Source: an uncultured Bacteroidales bacterium
Lineage (GTDB): Bacteria; Bacteroidota; Bacteroidia; Bacteroidales; Bacteroidaceae
Length of the DNA: 64,000 nt
NCBI GenBank assembly: GCA_902801485.1
Contig: CADCIP010000002.1
Location: forward strand, 1-64,000
Reading direction: 5' to 3'
The notes beneath the pieces are model-generated. The model was not told the origin of the DNA and did not search any database. It saw nothing but the letters and a program-made list of their open reading frames with translations. Position numbers and translations under genes: made by a program. Below are positions 7,517 to 17,701 of this stretch, one piece after another (the first letter of the stretch is position 1; each line of letters opens with the position of its first letter).

Positions 7517-9586
7517 ATGAAAACCAGAAAGAGTTTCACAGGTTCAAGGCTTCTGTCCTTGGTTCTTATTTCACTAATGACATTCTTTACTGCTCAGGCA
7601 GATGACCTGCGCATAAGTAAGGGTAAGGTGACGCTGGATTTTACCACATCAGCAGAAAACCATACAGGTCCCTATACCATACAGCGCAGCATGGGTCGTT
7701 TCGGCCAGAAGGAAATGCTGGGTCAGGCCTCAAAGCCGTTATATACGGATAAAGCCGGAGAGCAGGCTGCCAGTATGTACTATCATATAACAGATGCACA
7801 GGGACAGCCTGTTGCGATGCTTTCTTTCGATCAGCAGCTGCTGGGAAGCGGTACTTATGTCTTCCGACCCTCGGATGATATGCAGCAGATACACTCATCT
7901 GTAGATGAACTACATAAGCAGATGTTTCACGAGCAGTTCGGAAAAGACCGTTATGCCGTACTTTTCATGCCCGGCGACTATCGTCAGGCCGGCGTAATGC
8001 AAGTCCCGTATTACATGCATTTGGCAGGCTTGGGAAAGACACCCTACGATGTCCAGATCAGCAATGTCCATACTCCCGCTCCTTTGCCCAACAACAACGG
8101 CACCTGTACTTTCTGGCGAAGCCTGGAGAATTTTTCGGTTATAGGTCCTGAGACCTATCAGGAAGAGGAAACTTTCCTTTGGGCCGTTTCTCAGGCAGCC
8201 CCCATACGGCGTGTCTATTCCGAGCGGACCGTCAAGAATCAATGGCTCAACGGATGGGTTAGCGGCGGATTTACTGCCGACTGTTACTTTATTGCTCCTG
8301 CCGGAAGTGACGGACAACAGCAATGGTACACCCGCAATACATATCTGGGAAAGGGTAGGGGACGCTTCAAGGAAGGTTCCTGGAACTTCATGTTTCAAGG
8401 CGTTCAGTTAGGCCCTGAGGCTAAACAGAATACCTATGTGGATAATTGGGACAAGGGTGGCAACATTACCTTTGTTCCCACCACACCCGTCATTCGTGAA
8501 AAGCCGTTCCTTTTCTTCGATCAGGAGCAACAACGTTACAAGGTATTCCGTCCGGCCTTGCGTCGCGAGGCTGTCGGTGTTACATATACCCGTCAGGATA
8601 TGGGACAAGGGGAGGCGTTCGACCTTTTGGACGACTTCTTCATTGTCCGCCCCGGAACCTTAGCCTCAGAGATTAACCGTCAGTTGGCAGCAGGAAAGCA
8701 TATACTTTTCCAACCAGGCATGTTCCAACTCGAGGAGCCTCTTCGTGTTACCCGTCCGGGCACTATCGTCATGGGCTTGGGCTTTACAACCCTTATTCCC
8801 TCCGAGCAGAATCCCGAGTCGGCACTTATTATCGGTGATGTGGATGGTGTTACTGTCTGCTCTTTGCTTTTCGATGCCCATTACTCTTCGCGTACTTTGT
8901 TGCGTGTAGATGGTGGAGATAAGACACATCAGGCCAACCCGACCTTGTTGGCAGATGTTTTCTTCCGTGTTGGCGGATTCCGTAGTGCTCCCGTTCATGT
9001 AGATTGTGCCTTGGACATAAGGGCAAACGATGTGATAGGTGACCATTTCTGGATCTGGCGTGCCGATCATGGTGTTCGTAACAGTGTAGGGTGGGAGGTG
9101 AATACGGCTCCTTACGGTCTTCGCGTTACGGGCAACGATGTTACCATATATGGTCTTTTCAACGAGCACTTCCAGCAATATCAGACCCTATGGGAAGGCG
9201 AGCGTGGCCGAACCTATTTCTATCAGTGTGAGACTCCCTACGATGCCATACATCAGGACCGTTACATGAGCGAGAACAGAAGCCGTGCCGGATATGCAGC
9301 CTATAAGGTTGCCGATAATGTGCAGGTGCATCAGGCATTCGGACTTGGCATCTATGATGTTTATTTCAAGACGGATATACGGATGGAGAATTCAATCGAG
9401 GTTCCCGAGCACCCCGGGATATGTATCTATCACGCCTGCAACGTCAGTCTTTCAGATCCTGGTCCACGCGGTATCGGTTATGTCATCAACGGCCAGGTTC
9501 CCAGCACCTTCAATACCTATCGTGTATGCCGTCGCTGGATAGACAAATATGTAGGCGGTGTAATTACTTCTCATTCCCAACCTTAG
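7517..9586 (+). CDS. Secreted right-handed beta-helix protein (GH55/pectate-lyase-like)
   Basis: 689 residues with a signal peptide (about 1-28, ending TAQA). The sequence has two beta-helix-like halves: one near 130-300 ('LFMPGDYRQAGVMQVPYYMH', 'HLAGLGKTPYDV') and one near 385-600 ('HILFQPGMFQLEEPLRV', 'GLRVTGNDVTIYGLF'). That arrangement is typical of the GH55 exo-beta-1,3-glucanase and pectate-lyase-like superfamily. Relatives are often misnamed adenylyl cyclase or coagulation factor 5/8 proteins. I cannot point to a catalytic Glu, so substrate and activity remain open. Probably exported to the periplasm or cell surface for polysaccharide use. It lies 13 bases after the RhuM remnant on the same strand. 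Confidence 0.6.
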   Translation: MKTRKSFTGSRLLSLVLISLMTFFTAQADDLRISKGKVTLDFTTSAENHTGPYTIQRSMGRFGQKEMLGQASKPLYTDKAGEQAASMYYHITDAQGQPVAMLSFDQQLLGSGTYVFRPSDDMQQIHSSVDELHKQMFHEQFGKDRYAVLFMPGDYRQAGVMQVPYYMHLAGLGKTPYDVQISNVHTPAPLPNNNGTCTFWRSLENFSVIGPETYQEEETFLWAVSQAAPIRRVYSERTVKNQWLNGWVSGGFTADCYFIAPAGSDGQQQWYTRNTYLGKGRGRFKEGSWNFMFQGVQLGPEAKQNTYVDNWDKGGNITFVPTTPVIREKPFLFFDQEQQRYKVFRPALRREAVGVTYTRQDMGQGEAFDLLDDFFIVRPGTLASEINRQLAAGKHILFQPGMFQLEEPLRVTRPGTIVMGLGFTTLIPSEQNPESALIIGDVDGVTVCSLLFDAHYSSRTLLRVDGGDKTHQANPTLLADVFFRVGGFRSAPVHVDCALDIRANDVIGDHFWIWRADHGVRNSVGWEVNTAPYGLRVTGNDVTIYGLFNEHFQQYQTLWEGERGRTYFYQCETPYDAIHQDRYMSENRSRAGYAAYKVADNVQVHQAFGLGIYDVYFKTDIRMENSIEVPEHPGICIYHACNVSLSDPGPRGIGYVINGQVPSTFNTYRVCRRWIDKYVGGVITSHSQP

Positions 9587-9603
9587 ATTTGTTTTATCCT
9601 TAG

Positions 9604-10704
9604 TTAACGTACAAACTGCACGCAAACAGCTTTACTGACGGGGATGTCCTGATGAGTGTCCGTCAGCATTCCTGTCTGCATGTCACGACGGAATACCTGT
9701 ATCTTGTCGCTGTCGCGGCAGCAGCAAAGCAGGAATCGGCCGTTGGGAGTAATGTTAAACTGACGGGGATGAGATCCGGTAGGCTGATATCCTATACGGG
9801 TCAGCAGTCCGGTCTTGTTGTCAACCGAGAAGATGGCAAGCCCCTCTGCTTTCAGACGGTTACTCGAATAGAGGAAATGTCCGTCTGGACTCAGATGGAT
9901 GTCTGCCCCGCCTCGTCCTCCTACGCTGTCCGAAACGATTTCCTGAAGTGTCTCCAAACGTCCTTTATCATAACGGAAGGCAGTCACCTTGCCCGAAAGC
10001 TCGCTCATCAGATAGGCAAAGCGTCCGTCCTTACTGAACACCAAATGCCGGGGACCGGAATCGGCACTCACCTTGGTTGCCACACCACATGCTGCCAACT
10101 TCTTTCCTTCGATTCGGTAGGAAAGAATCCTGTCGGCACTGAAATCTGTTGCCAGCACATACGCTCCGTCGGGAGTAAAACAACTGCAGTGAACGTGGGG
10201 CGTTTCCTGTCTTGACAAATCCGGTCCGCCTGTTTCTCCAAGGAACTTGTCGGTTAGTGTTGCTTTTGTGCCATCAATGTCGAACACACTCATAGAACCG
10301 CCGGAATAGTTGGCTGTGACAGCAATCTGTCCATTCTCGGCCACATAGCAGGGGTCGGCACCTTCGGTCAGCGCAGTATTCAGTAGCATCATATTGCCGT
10401 CCTTGTTCAAACCAATAACATTCAGCGAAGCTTTCTCGTCGTTGGTCTCGCTTACAGCATATACCAGTCGGCTATCGTCCGATATAGTCAGATAAGACGG
10501 ATTCCTCGTTTCCAGCGTGTCCAGAGGCGTGGCTTTGCCAGTCAGCTGATTAAACCTATAAGAATAAATGCCTTTGCTGCTGCCGTCGGTATAGGTTCCC
10601 ACAAGCATTACCAGGTCTTCTTGCACACGGGTAGAACAACTGCCGCACAATAAGATAATACACAATAATGCCAACATTCCTTTCAGCTCGTTATACGTCT
10701 TCAT
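9604..10704 (-). CDS. Lactonase family beta-propeller lipoprotein
   Basis: 366 residues of the 6-phosphogluconolactonase-like seven-bladed propeller family (YbhE/Pgl type). Repeated blades include LVGTYTDGSSKGIY, HVHCSCFTPDGAYVLATD, GPRHLVFSKDGRFAYLMSE and GSHPRQFNITPNGRFLLCC. The N-terminus has a hydrophobic stretch ending LLCGSC, which suits a lipoprotein signal, so this copy is likely exported rather than cytosolic; a role in the pentose phosphate pathway is therefore doubtful. A minus-strand TATCTTTG lies at 10731-10738, just upstream of the start. It converges with the beta-helix gene with 17 bases between the stops. Confidence 0.8.
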   Translation of the reverse strand: MKTYNELKGMLALLCIILLCGSCSTRVQEDLVMLVGTYTDGSSKGIYSYRFNQLTGKATPLDTLETRNPSYLTISDDSRLVYAVSETNDEKASLNVIGLNKDGNMMLLNTALTEGADPCYVAENGQIAVTANYSGGSMSVFDIDGTKATLTDKFLGETGGPDLSRQETPHVHCSCFTPDGAYVLATDFSADRILSYRIEGKKLAACGVATKVSADSGPRHLVFSKDGRFAYLMSELSGKVTAFRYDKGRLETLQEIVSDSVGGRGGADIHLSPDGHFLYSSNRLKAEGLAIFSVDNKTGLLTRIGYQPTGSHPRQFNITPNGRFLLCCCRDSDKIQVFRRDMQTGMLTDTHQDIPVSKAVCVQFVR

Positions 10705-10774
10705 ATTCTTTATACTGATTAAATTTACGGCAAAGATATTACTTTCTTCCGAAATACCACTTATTTTACCCTTA

Positions 10775-10802
10775 CAATTATCAATTCACAACTGTCAACG
10801 CA
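10775..10802. repeat. Heptamer array (CAANNNN, four units)
   Basis: Four consecutive 7-base units beginning CAA, in the gap between the lactonase gene and asd. The same 7-bp period recurs at 20761, 21694, 45910 and 46759. Confidence 0.6.
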
Positions 10803-10820
10803 AAATATAATTCACAAATA

Positions 10821-10934
10821 ATACCCAGCACTTTAAACACGTTATGTGTTTGTCGGTGCCGGGTATATAGGTATGTGGGTGAGTGTAATTACTTCACGTT
10901 GCCAACCTTAATCAGGTATTGCGGTATATACCGC
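10821..10934 (-). other. Hairpins downstream of asd
   Basis: 10821-10831 pairs with 10856-10866 (11 bp, one G-U), enclosing a second stem 10835-10840/10846-10851. A perfect 14-bp palindrome GCGGTATATACCGC lies at 10921-10934. They probably serve as a transcription end or RNA-stability structure for asd, but there is no strong T-run. Confidence 0.45.
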
Positions 10935-10960
10935 GATTCTTGTCACGACTCGGAAGTTCA

Positions 10961-11977
10961 TTAACGAGTTTTGAACTCCCCTCGCTGCTCCAAGAATTCT
11001 GCAATCTGAACGGCATTCAGAGCGGCGCCTTTCTTGATCTGGTCGGATACCAGCCAGAAGGTGATGCCGTTGGGATTAGCCAGGTCCTTACGGATGCGGC
11101 CAACATATACATCATCGCAGTTCTCGTGGAAGAGAGGCATGGGGTAAACCTTGTTCTGAGGATCATCCTCCAACTGAAGGCCGTTGCCATTCCTGACGGC
11201 TTCCTTGAATTCCTCAACGCTTACAGGACGCTCTGTCTCGGCCCAGATGCTTTCGCTGTGGCAACGCAGAGAAGGTACGCGGACACACATAGCCGAGCAG
11301 TCGGCATCGGTGTGCATAATCTTCTTCGTCTCGTTGTACATCTTCATCTCCTCCTTGGTGTAACCGTTATCGGTGAATACGTCGATCTGGGGAATTACGT
11401 TGAAGGCCAACTGATAGGCAAACTTCTCGACGGTTGGCTTTTCGCCTGCCAACACCTGACGGTATTGCTCGTACAATTCTGCCATAGCTGCGGCACCGGC
11501 TCCGCTGGCTGCCTGATAGCTGGCAACGTGGATGCGCTTGATGTGGCTGATATTCTCCAGAGCTTGCAGGGCAACAACCATCATAATGGTGGTGCAGTTG
11601 GGGTTGGCGATGATATTACGAGGACGGTTCAGGGCATCCTCGGCATTGCACTCGGGAACAACCAAGGGCACATCCTCGTCCATACGGAAGGCGCTGCTGT
11701 TGTCTATCATTACAGCACCGTGCTTGGTAATGGTCTCGGCAAATTCCTTGCTTGTACCGCCGCCTGCGCTGGTAAAGGCAATATCCACACCCTTAAAGTC
11801 GTCGTTATGCTGTAATAGCTTCACTTCGATTTCCTTTCCGCGGAAAGTGTATTTCGTTCCCGCACTGCGCTGGCTTCCAAAGAGAAGCAGTTCGTCAATG
11901 GGGAAATTTCTCTCGTCCAAAACTCTCAGGAATTCCTGACCTACGGCACCGCTGGCACCAACAATAGCAACTTTCAT
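10961..11977 (-). CDS. asd: Aspartate-semialdehyde dehydrogenase
   Basis: 338 residues. It reduces L-aspartyl-4-phosphate to aspartate 4-semialdehyde with NADPH, the branch point to lysine/diaminopimelate, threonine and methionine. The N-terminus has the nucleotide-binding [21 protein letters not shown] follows; the catalytic Cys sits in IIANPNCTT; later motifs include SYQAASGAG. Length is standard. A TAATTTTG minus-strand -7 element lies at 12017-12024. It is an isolated transcription unit on the opposite strand from the antiporter fusion. Confidence 0.95.
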   Translation of the reverse strand: MKVAIVGASGAVGQEFLRVLDERNFPIDELLLFGSQRSAGTKYTFRGKEIEVKLLQHNDDFKGVDIAFTSAGGGTSKEFAETITKHGAVMIDNSSAFRMDEDVPLVVPECNAEDALNRPRNIIANPNCTTIMMVVALQALENISHIKRIHVASYQAASGAGAAAMAELYEQYRQVLAGEKPTVEKFAYQLAFNVIPQIDVFTDNGYTKEEMKMYNETKKIMHTDADCSAMCVRVPSLRCHSESIWAETERPVSVEEFKEAVRNGNGLQLEDDPQNKVYPMPLFHENCDDVYVGRIRKDLANPNGITFWLVSDQIKKGAALNAVQIAEFLEQRGEFKTR

Positions 11978-12078
11978 ATGTAAACTGATTTATATACTAT
12001 CCCAAAAAATTTGGCGCAAAATTACACATTTTATCTTAATTATCGTACATATAGCGCCGTATTTCGATAAAAAAATGA

Positions 12079-12086
12079 TATCTTTG
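12079..12086 (+). promoter_or_regulatory. -7 element upstream of the antiporter-subtilisin fusion
   Basis: TATCTTTG lies 31 bases before the ATG at 12118. I see no good TTTG at the -33 position, so only half the promoter is supported. Confidence 0.4.
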
Positions 12087-12117
12087 CATCGTCATACAAG
12101 AAAAAAAGCACAGAAAG

Positions 12118-15100
12118 ATGATGCAAATGTTGTTTATAACCTATGCTTCGACAGCACTTGTTACTGATCCTACGTGGATTTTCAGTATTGTGCTTTGCAT
12201 CATTCTATTTGCTCCTTTGCTGTTGCGTAGTCTTCGTATTCCACATGTCATAGGTCTTATATTGGCTGGCGTGCTGATAGGAAAATTCGGTCTGAACATT
12301 CTGGACCGCGACAGTTCCTTTGAACTGTTTGGACAGGTGGGTATCTATTACATCATGTTTCTGGCAGGACTGGAGCTGGACATGGGCAGTGTGCAGCATT
12401 ATGGGCGTGACGGCCTTAAATTCGGTGTGCTGACATTCCTTATACCCTTCCTGCTGGGCCTTATCACCAGTCATTATCTGTTAGGCTTCGGTACGCTTAC
12501 CAGTCTTCTGCTGGCTTGTATCTATAGTAGTAACACACTGGTAACCTATCCAACAGTGGGCAGATATGGTCTTAACCGTCATCGGGTTGTGGTAAAAACT
12601 GTTGTAGCGACGGCTTTTGCTCTTTTTGTCAGCCTGTTGGTGCTGGCCTTTGTTATTGGAAGCCTCAAACCGGACACCACTCCATTAACTTGGCTTATAT
12701 TTGCAGCCAAATGTTGCATCTATGTTGCTGCAGTTCTTCTTGTCATACCTCGTATGGGACGTTGGTTCCTGCGTCGGTATGATGATAGTGTTATGCAGTA
12801 TATCTTTATATTGGCTTTAGTGTTCCTCAGCGCTTCTTTTGCAAAGATGGTAGGTCTGGAGGGTTTGTTAGGTGCTTTTCTGGCAGGTTTGGTCGTAAAC
12901 AGGCTTATTCCTAAAACCAGTCCGCTCATGTCCCGCCTGGAGTTTGTCGGCAATGCTATCTTTATCCCTTATTTCCTGATAGGCGTAGGTATGCTTATAG
13001 ATGTGCGCATTATGTTAGGAGAACCGCAGACACTATGGATTATCTTGGTAATGGTGGTAACCGGTGCGCTATCTAAATTGCTGGCAGCTGCTGCAATGGC
13101 TTGGTGGAGTGGTGAAGACCGGAACTCTATGTGGCTGATGTTCGGGCTTACCAATGCCCATGCAGCAGGAGCCTTGGCTATCGTAATGATAGGTACCAAT
13201 CCCTCTGTTCATCTTATGAATGACCAAGTGCTTAACGGCACCGTGATGCTTATTCTCTTTAGTTGTGTAATTAGTGGGTTTGCCACCAGTCATGGTGCCA
13301 GGCGTCTGGCTTTGAGTGATACCTCGCTCGAGGATAACCGCGGTTCTTATCATGGTAAATGTCTTATCACCTACAGTCAGAATGATAATGTGGATGTGAT
13401 GACCCAACTGGCCATTCTTATCCGTAATCCTTATATTCCTGATTCGCTGATGGGTCTCTGTGTCTCTTACGATACCCAGAACGATGAGGAAAGCGTTGGC
13501 AACTATCGTCTTGGTAAACAGATGTTGGAGCGTGCTCAGGAAATTGCAGCCTCGGCAGATGTACCTATGTCCACCCTGAACCGTATGAGTACCAATATTG
13601 CCGGAGGTATCCTTCGCACCATGAAGGAGTACGATTGCGGTGAGGTTGTAATGTGTCTTGCCGACCGTACCACGGGTATGCTCAAGTCTTCTCTTGGCTC
13701 CATTATAGATAATGTGGTTGGTGGCTCGCACCGCGAGGTTATGATTGTTCGCAGCATTGTTCCTCCTGGAACTGTGCGCAGGGTGCTGGTGGCTGTTCCG
13801 CAGAAAGCCGAATATGAGGTAGGTTTCTATAAATGGCTCGAGCATATCTGTAGAATAGGTGAGCAGTTGGATTGCCACTTGGAATTCCATGCCCATTCGG
13901 ACACATTACCTTATATAAAAGGTTACATGCAGCAGAAGCACGGTAACGTGCGTACGCAATATCTTGAGATGAATCTTTGGACTCGGGTCCTGAGTCTTCA
14001 GCATCAAACAGATGCCAATTCAATGCTGGTAGTGGTTACAGCACGTCCCGGCTTTATCTCTTACCAACCGCAGTTTGATAATCTGCCCCTCCAGATACAC
14101 CGTTATTTCGGTCATACCAGTGTAATGCTGCTCTATCCCGACCAGTGGGGCGACCCATTGGATTCCGTTTCTGTCTTTGCTCCTAACGGAATGGCTGTTA
14201 CTCGTCAGCAACGTACTCTTGGCGGCCTGCTTAGGCGGATCTTCTTCCCTCATAAAGCCACTCTGCTCATGTTGGCAGTCCTGTCAGCTTTGCCCTGCCT
14301 GGCACAGAAACCTGATTTCGGCAAGATGTCTTCGTACGTCCGTCGTGCTGCTATCCAACAGACGGCTAGGCAGCGCAGGGCACCTTCTGTGCATTTCCGG
14401 GCACCTCTGATGAGCGCTATTGTCAGTGCATCATCCCCGCAGGTTCTGGAAAAGCACGGTTGTAAGATTCAGGCCAGATGGGGCAATCTATATATTGTAA
14501 CCCTGCGTACCGACCGCTTGGCAGCTCTTTCCCGTGAGCCGCAAGTGCAGCGTATTGAGGCAGGCGAGCCTTGTGTAGCCAATATGGACACCTCGCGTTC
14601 CGTTGTTCATATCGATGCCTTACATGGCGGACGCATGGGAAATACACCTTGGACGGGTAGGGGAGTAGTTATGGGAATTATGGATATTGGGTTCGACCTC
14701 ACCCATCCCACCTTCTATTCTGCTGATGGTTCTATGTATCGCATCCGTTCCTTCTGGGACCAGTTAGATTTTAGCGGAAAGGGCGACAATAAGGACAGCC
14801 TTTATATAGGCTGCGAATATACCACCCAAAGTTCCATCCTTCGCAAGGCATATGCCACCGACGGGCTCAAACAGTTTCACGGAACCCATACCGCAGGAAC
14901 GGCTGCCGGAAGCGGGTATAACAGTCCCTACATAGGTGCGGCGCCTGAGGCCGACATCTGCCTTGTTGCCAATGCAGTAAGCAGCGATATCGAGTTTGTC
15001 CCCGATTCCCTTTGGGATCTATACAATACGGCCAGCGACCTTCTGGGCTTCAAGTATATCTTTGATTATGCCGACCGTCACAATCAGCCTTGTGTCATCT

Positions 15101-16329
15101 CCTTTAGCGAGGGGCGAAAGCAGGAACTTTATGGGGAGGATTTGCTGGCTTTCCAGGTTCTGGATTCCTTACTTACTCCCGGCCATATCCTGTGTTCTTC
15201 GGCAGGTAATGACGGCATCAACCTTACCTATCTTCACAAACCTATCGGAAGGGCAAGCGCCAGTTCCATGTTGATTCTGACCAAAAAAGGTAAGCAAGCT
15301 TTTTATAATCTGAGGGGAAATAACCATTATCGGTTTCAGCTTCATTTCTATGCTACTCCCGGTAATAAGAAGGGCGAAGTTGAGTATTTCACAGAGCAGA
15401 TATACACTCAGCCTGACAGTATGATGGTAGATACAGTTTCGGTTGGTGTTAAGCAATATATGATTGGTTTGGCTTCTTACCCATCCTGTTTCAACGAGGA
15501 ACAGATTGTTACAGAACTTTATGTGTGTGACATTACACAAGGCTCAGGCCCTAACTATCGTGTTGGCCTCACCCTTTTGGATGAAGAGGTTGAAACAGAA
15601 GCTGTAACATACATCAGTTTTTTCGAGAATTCTTCCAGTTATCCCGATTACTGCGATGCCGAGTACTCGCATAGCATCAACTTCCCTTCCTGTTCTCCCA
15701 ATATTATCTGTGTGGGAAGCACAGCCTATCGTACAGGTGTTATTAACTATGGCGGCGATAGGGTTTCCATCAATTACGGTTCTAACGGTATGCGTGGTAC
15801 CAATACCAGCATAGGTCCTTCTTTAGCCGGATATACAAAACCCGATGTTATGGCTCCCGGACAGAATATCATAGCGTCTTTCAGCAGTTATTATTCCGAG
15901 GCTAATCCCAGTTCGGATTATCGCGAGTGGGATGTGGAGCGTTTTCAGTTCCGTGACCGCGAATATTCGTGGAGTGCACAGTCTGGCACCAGTATGGCAT
16001 CGCCCATCGTGGGCGGTATTATAGCTTGCTGGATGCAAGCTTTCCCCCGTCTTTCCTATCAGGATGCTATGGAGGCTATTGCAGCCACCTCCCGCCAGCC
16101 CGATTCGGAACTGTCCTACCCCAACAACTATTACGGTTATGGTGAGATAGATGCCGAGGCCGGACTGCAGTATCTGTTTGATAAGTATGGAATGGAGGAC
16201 GGTCTAAGCCTCACCCCAGCCCTCTCCAAAGGCGAGGGAGTTATTTATGACCTTAGCGGAAGGAAGGTTAATTCTCAACTCCAGAAGGGCATCTACATTG
16301 TTAACGGGAAAAAAGTGATAAAAAGATGA
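12118..16329 (+). CDS. Fusion of CPA2-type cation:proton antiporter with S8 subtilisin protease
   Basis: 1403 residues in one frame. Residues 1 to about 395 form a 12-helix CPA2-like transporter ([30 protein letters not shown]), but the region where relatives have an essential TM5 Asp (TDTAAL-like) reads [10 protein letters not shown]. About 410-545 and 550-690 are two Usp-like domains. At 716-734 there is a signal-peptide-like segment ([15 protein letters not shown]), then an S8 peptidase with Asp856 (GIMDIGFD), His921 (HGTHTAG) and Ser1292 (GTSMASP), all present. The tail (YDLSGRKV...[10 protein letters not shown]) is a sorting-like signal. Each half is full length for its own family. Either stop and start were lost between two adjacent genes, or the protease is also started internally at ATG 14269. 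It overlaps the next gene by four bases. Confidence 0.85.
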   Translation: MMQMLFITYASTALVTDPTWIFSIVLCIILFAPLLLRSLRIPHVIGLILAGVLIGKFGLNILDRDSSFELFGQVGIYYIMFLAGLELDMGSVQHYGRDGLKFGVLTFLIPFLLGLITSHYLLGFGTLTSLLLACIYSSNTLVTYPTVGRYGLNRHRVVVKTVVATAFALFVSLLVLAFVIGSLKPDTTPLTWLIFAAKCCIYVAAVLLVIPRMGRWFLRRYDDSVMQYIFILALVFLSASFAKMVGLEGLLGAFLAGLVVNRLIPKTSPLMSRLEFVGNAIFIPYFLIGVGMLIDVRIMLGEPQTLWIILVMVVTGALSKLLAAAAMAWWSGEDRNSMWLMFGLTNAHAAGALAIVMIGTNPSVHLMNDQVLNGTVMLILFSCVISGFATSHGARRLALSDTSLEDNRGSYHGKCLITYSQNDNVDVMTQLAILIRNPYIPDSLMGLCVSYDTQNDEESVGNYRLGKQMLERAQEIAASADVPMSTLNRMSTNIAGGILRTMKEYDCGEVVMCLADRTTGMLKSSLGSIIDNVVGGSHREVMIVRSIVPPGTVRRVLVAVPQKAEYEVGFYKWLEHICRIGEQLDCHLEFHAHSDTLPYIKGYMQQKHGNVRTQYLEMNLWTRVLSLQHQTDANSMLVVVTARPGFISYQPQFDNLPLQIHRYFGHTSVMLLYPDQWGDPLDSVSVFAPNGMAVTRQQRTLGGLLRRIFFPHKATLLMLAVLSALPCLAQKPDFGKMSSYVRRAAIQQTARQRRAPSVHFRAPLMSAIVSASSPQVLEKHGCKIQARWGNLYIVTLRTDRLAALSREPQVQRIEAGEPCVANMDTSRSVVHIDALHGGRMGNTPWTGRGVVMGIMDIGFDLTHPTFYSADGSMYRIRSFWDQLDFSGKGDNKDSLYIGCEYTTQSSILRKAYATDGLKQFHGTHTAGTAAGSGYNSPYIGAAPEADICLVANAVSSDIEFVPDSLWDLYNTASDLLGFKYIFDYADRHNQPCVISFSEGRKQELYGEDLLAFQVLDSLLTPGHILCSSAGNDGINLTYLHKPIGRASASSMLILTKKGKQAFYNLRGNNHYRFQLHFYATPGNKKGEVEYFTEQIYTQPDSMMVDTVSVGVKQYMIGLASYPSCFNEEQIVTELYVCDITQGSGPNYRVGLTLLDEEVETEAVTYISFFENSSSYPDYCDAEYSHSINFPSCSPNIICVGSTAYRTGVINYGGDRVSINYGSNGMRGTNTSIGPSLAGYTKPDVMAPGQNIIASFSSYYSEANPSSDYREWDVERFQFRDREYSWSAQSGTSMASPIVGGIIACWMQAFPRLSYQDAMEAIAATSRQPDSELSYPNNYYGYGEIDAEAGLQYLFDKYGMEDGLSLTPALSKGEGVIYDLSGRKVNSQLQKGIYIVNGKKVIKR
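16209..16242. repeat. GC-rich palindromic repeat inside the fusion gene
   Basis: CCTCACCCCAGCCCTCTCC-type sequence forming a CCTCTCC/GGCGAGG hairpin. It is read in-frame as [10 protein letters not shown] just before the C-terminal tail. Related copies lie at 20021-20048, 27499-27530, 45841-45875 and 56536-56573. Confidence 0.65.
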
Positions 16330-16976
16330 TTCAACTTCAAGATATAACCAAGAGTTTCGGAACTTTACAGGTGTTGCGAGGTATTAACCTGCAGATAGAA
16401 AAGGGCGAGGTGGTAGCTATTGTCGGTCCCAGTGGAGCGGGTAAGACAACCTTGTTGCAGATTATGGGCACGCTGGATAAGCCGGATACGGGCAAAGTGC
16501 TTATCCAGGGAAAGGATGTGTTCCGGCTCAGTGGTTCTAAACTCAGTAAGTTCCGTAATGAGCATATTGGTTTTGTTTTCCAGTTCCATCAGTTGCTGCC
16601 CGAATTTACGGCTCTCGAAAATATCATGATTCCTGCTCTGATAGGAGGTGCTGGTAAGGGTGAAGCCCGTAAACGTGCATTGGAGTTGCTTGAGTTCATG
16701 AAACTTACGGAACGTGCCGATCATAAACCCAGCGAACTCTCGGGAGGTGAGAAACAACGCGTGGCCGTTGCACGTGCCCTTGTGAACAAACCCGATGTAG
16801 TTTTTGCCGACGAGCCCAGCGGTTCGCTTGATACACAGAATAAGGAAGAGCTTCACCGTCTCTTCTTTGAGCTACGCGACCAGATGGGTCAGACCTTTGT
16901 TATTGTCACCCACGATGAATCGCTTGCAGCCATGGCCGACCGCACCATCCACATCTGCGACGGTGTGATTCTGTAG
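16326..16976 (+). CDS. lolD: ABC transporter ATPase, LolD-like
   Basis: 216 residues, the length of LolD/MacB-type ATPases. Walker A is GPSGAGKTT (about 36-44), signature [15 protein letters not shown] (about 138-152), Walker [14 protein letters not shown]-loop VIVTHDE. The LolD role is to power release of lipoproteins from the inner membrane through LolCE; no LolC/E gene is adjacent, so the symbol rests on similarity of the ATPase alone. Its ATG overlaps the TGA of the fusion gene (ATGA), implying translational coupling with the protease half. Confidence 0.75.
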   Translation: MIQLQDITKSFGTLQVLRGINLQIEKGEVVAIVGPSGAGKTTLLQIMGTLDKPDTGKVLIQGKDVFRLSGSKLSKFRNEHIGFVFQFHQLLPEFTALENIMIPALIGGAGKGEARKRALELLEFMKLTERADHKPSELSGGEKQRVAVARALVNKPDVVFADEPSGSLDTQNKEELHRLFFELRDQMGQTFVIVTHDESLAAMADRTIHICDGVIL

Positions 16977-17097
16977 CCTGCTCACGCAGGTTTCAGGTTT
17001 CAATAACCGCTATCCCCTAACCCCTTCCCCTATCCACTTTAGGAAAATTCCCCTTCGCGTTTAGGGATATTCGGTTTTTTCCCTATCGTATAGTCCG

Positions 17098-17105
17098 TAC
17101 CTTTG
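17098..17105 (+). promoter_or_regulatory. -7 element of the His-rich protein gene
   Basis: TACCTTTG lies 53 bases before ATG 17158. The -33 region is a T-run (17075-17080) rather than an exact TTTG. Confidence 0.5.
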
Positions 17106-17157
17106 CAATGTCGAAAGAGAATAAAACGGAATTACAAACAATTTAAACTATACGATT

Positions 17158-17640
17158 ATGAAGCGCAATAACTTTTACATGATGATGATAATGGTAGCCA
17201 TGATGTGCATGGCAAGTGTCAACGCAAACGCACGTGGCAGAAGAGGTGAGGGTAATAACGGATACCGCATTGAGATGAACGGTCCAGCTCGCCATCACGA
17301 TATGGGTCGCTATCACGATGCCCGTCGTTACGATATGCGTCCTGTTCACGTAGCAGCCCGTCCTCACGTAGTGGTTGAGCATCGTCCTGCCCATCACATC
17401 TATATCGGTGGACGTTACTTCGATCCTCGTTGGGAAGGACGTATCCGCTACGAGCGCGGACGCTGGGGTTACCTCCGCGGTCACGACTGGTACTGGTACG
17501 ACAGATACTACGAGCCCGACTATTACTATGGTCATCCCGTAGCACACTTCCACCATTGCCACATTTCTCCCGCAGCAGCAGTAGCAGGTGCTGTAGGTGC
17601 AGTAGCATTAGGTGCTCTCATCTCTGCATTGAGCTACTAA
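17158..17640 (+). CDS. Small secreted His/Arg/Tyr-rich protein
   Basis: 160 residues, family not recognised. Signal peptide about 1-25 (after the Met-rich MMMIMVAMMCMA). The middle is rich in His, Arg and Tyr (RHHDMGRYHDARRYDMRP, DWYWYDRYYEPDYYYGHP), followed by HFHHCHIS. A hydrophobic Ala/Val/Gly segment (about 136-160, ending ISALSY) could be a membrane anchor or a hydrophobic tail. The His density suggests metal or heme binding, or acid-dependent charge; this is inference. It is monocistronic with its own -7 element and a terminator. Confidence 0.7.
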   Translation: MKRNNFYMMMIMVAMMCMASVNANARGRRGEGNNGYRIEMNGPARHHDMGRYHDARRYDMRPVHVAARPHVVVEHRPAHHIYIGGRYFDPRWEGRIRYERGRWGYLRGHDWYWYDRYYEPDYYYGHPVAHFHHCHISPAAAVAGAVGAVALGALISALSY

Positions 17641-17664
17641 AGTGAATCTTTCATACGCATGTGT

Positions 17665-17696
17665 CAGGGGCAGCCGAAAGGTTGCCTCTGTTTTTT
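17665..17696 (+). terminator. Intrinsic terminator after the His-rich gene
   Basis: Stem CAGGGGCAGCC / GGTTGCCTCTG around GAAA, followed by six T. Confidence 0.85.
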
Positions 17697-17701
17697 GTCC
17701 G

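Noticed and set aside
10919..11815. A 298-codon open frame antisense to asd
   Set aside because: No family features; the asd frame on the other strand is complete with the expected active-site motifs, so this is a shadow frame.
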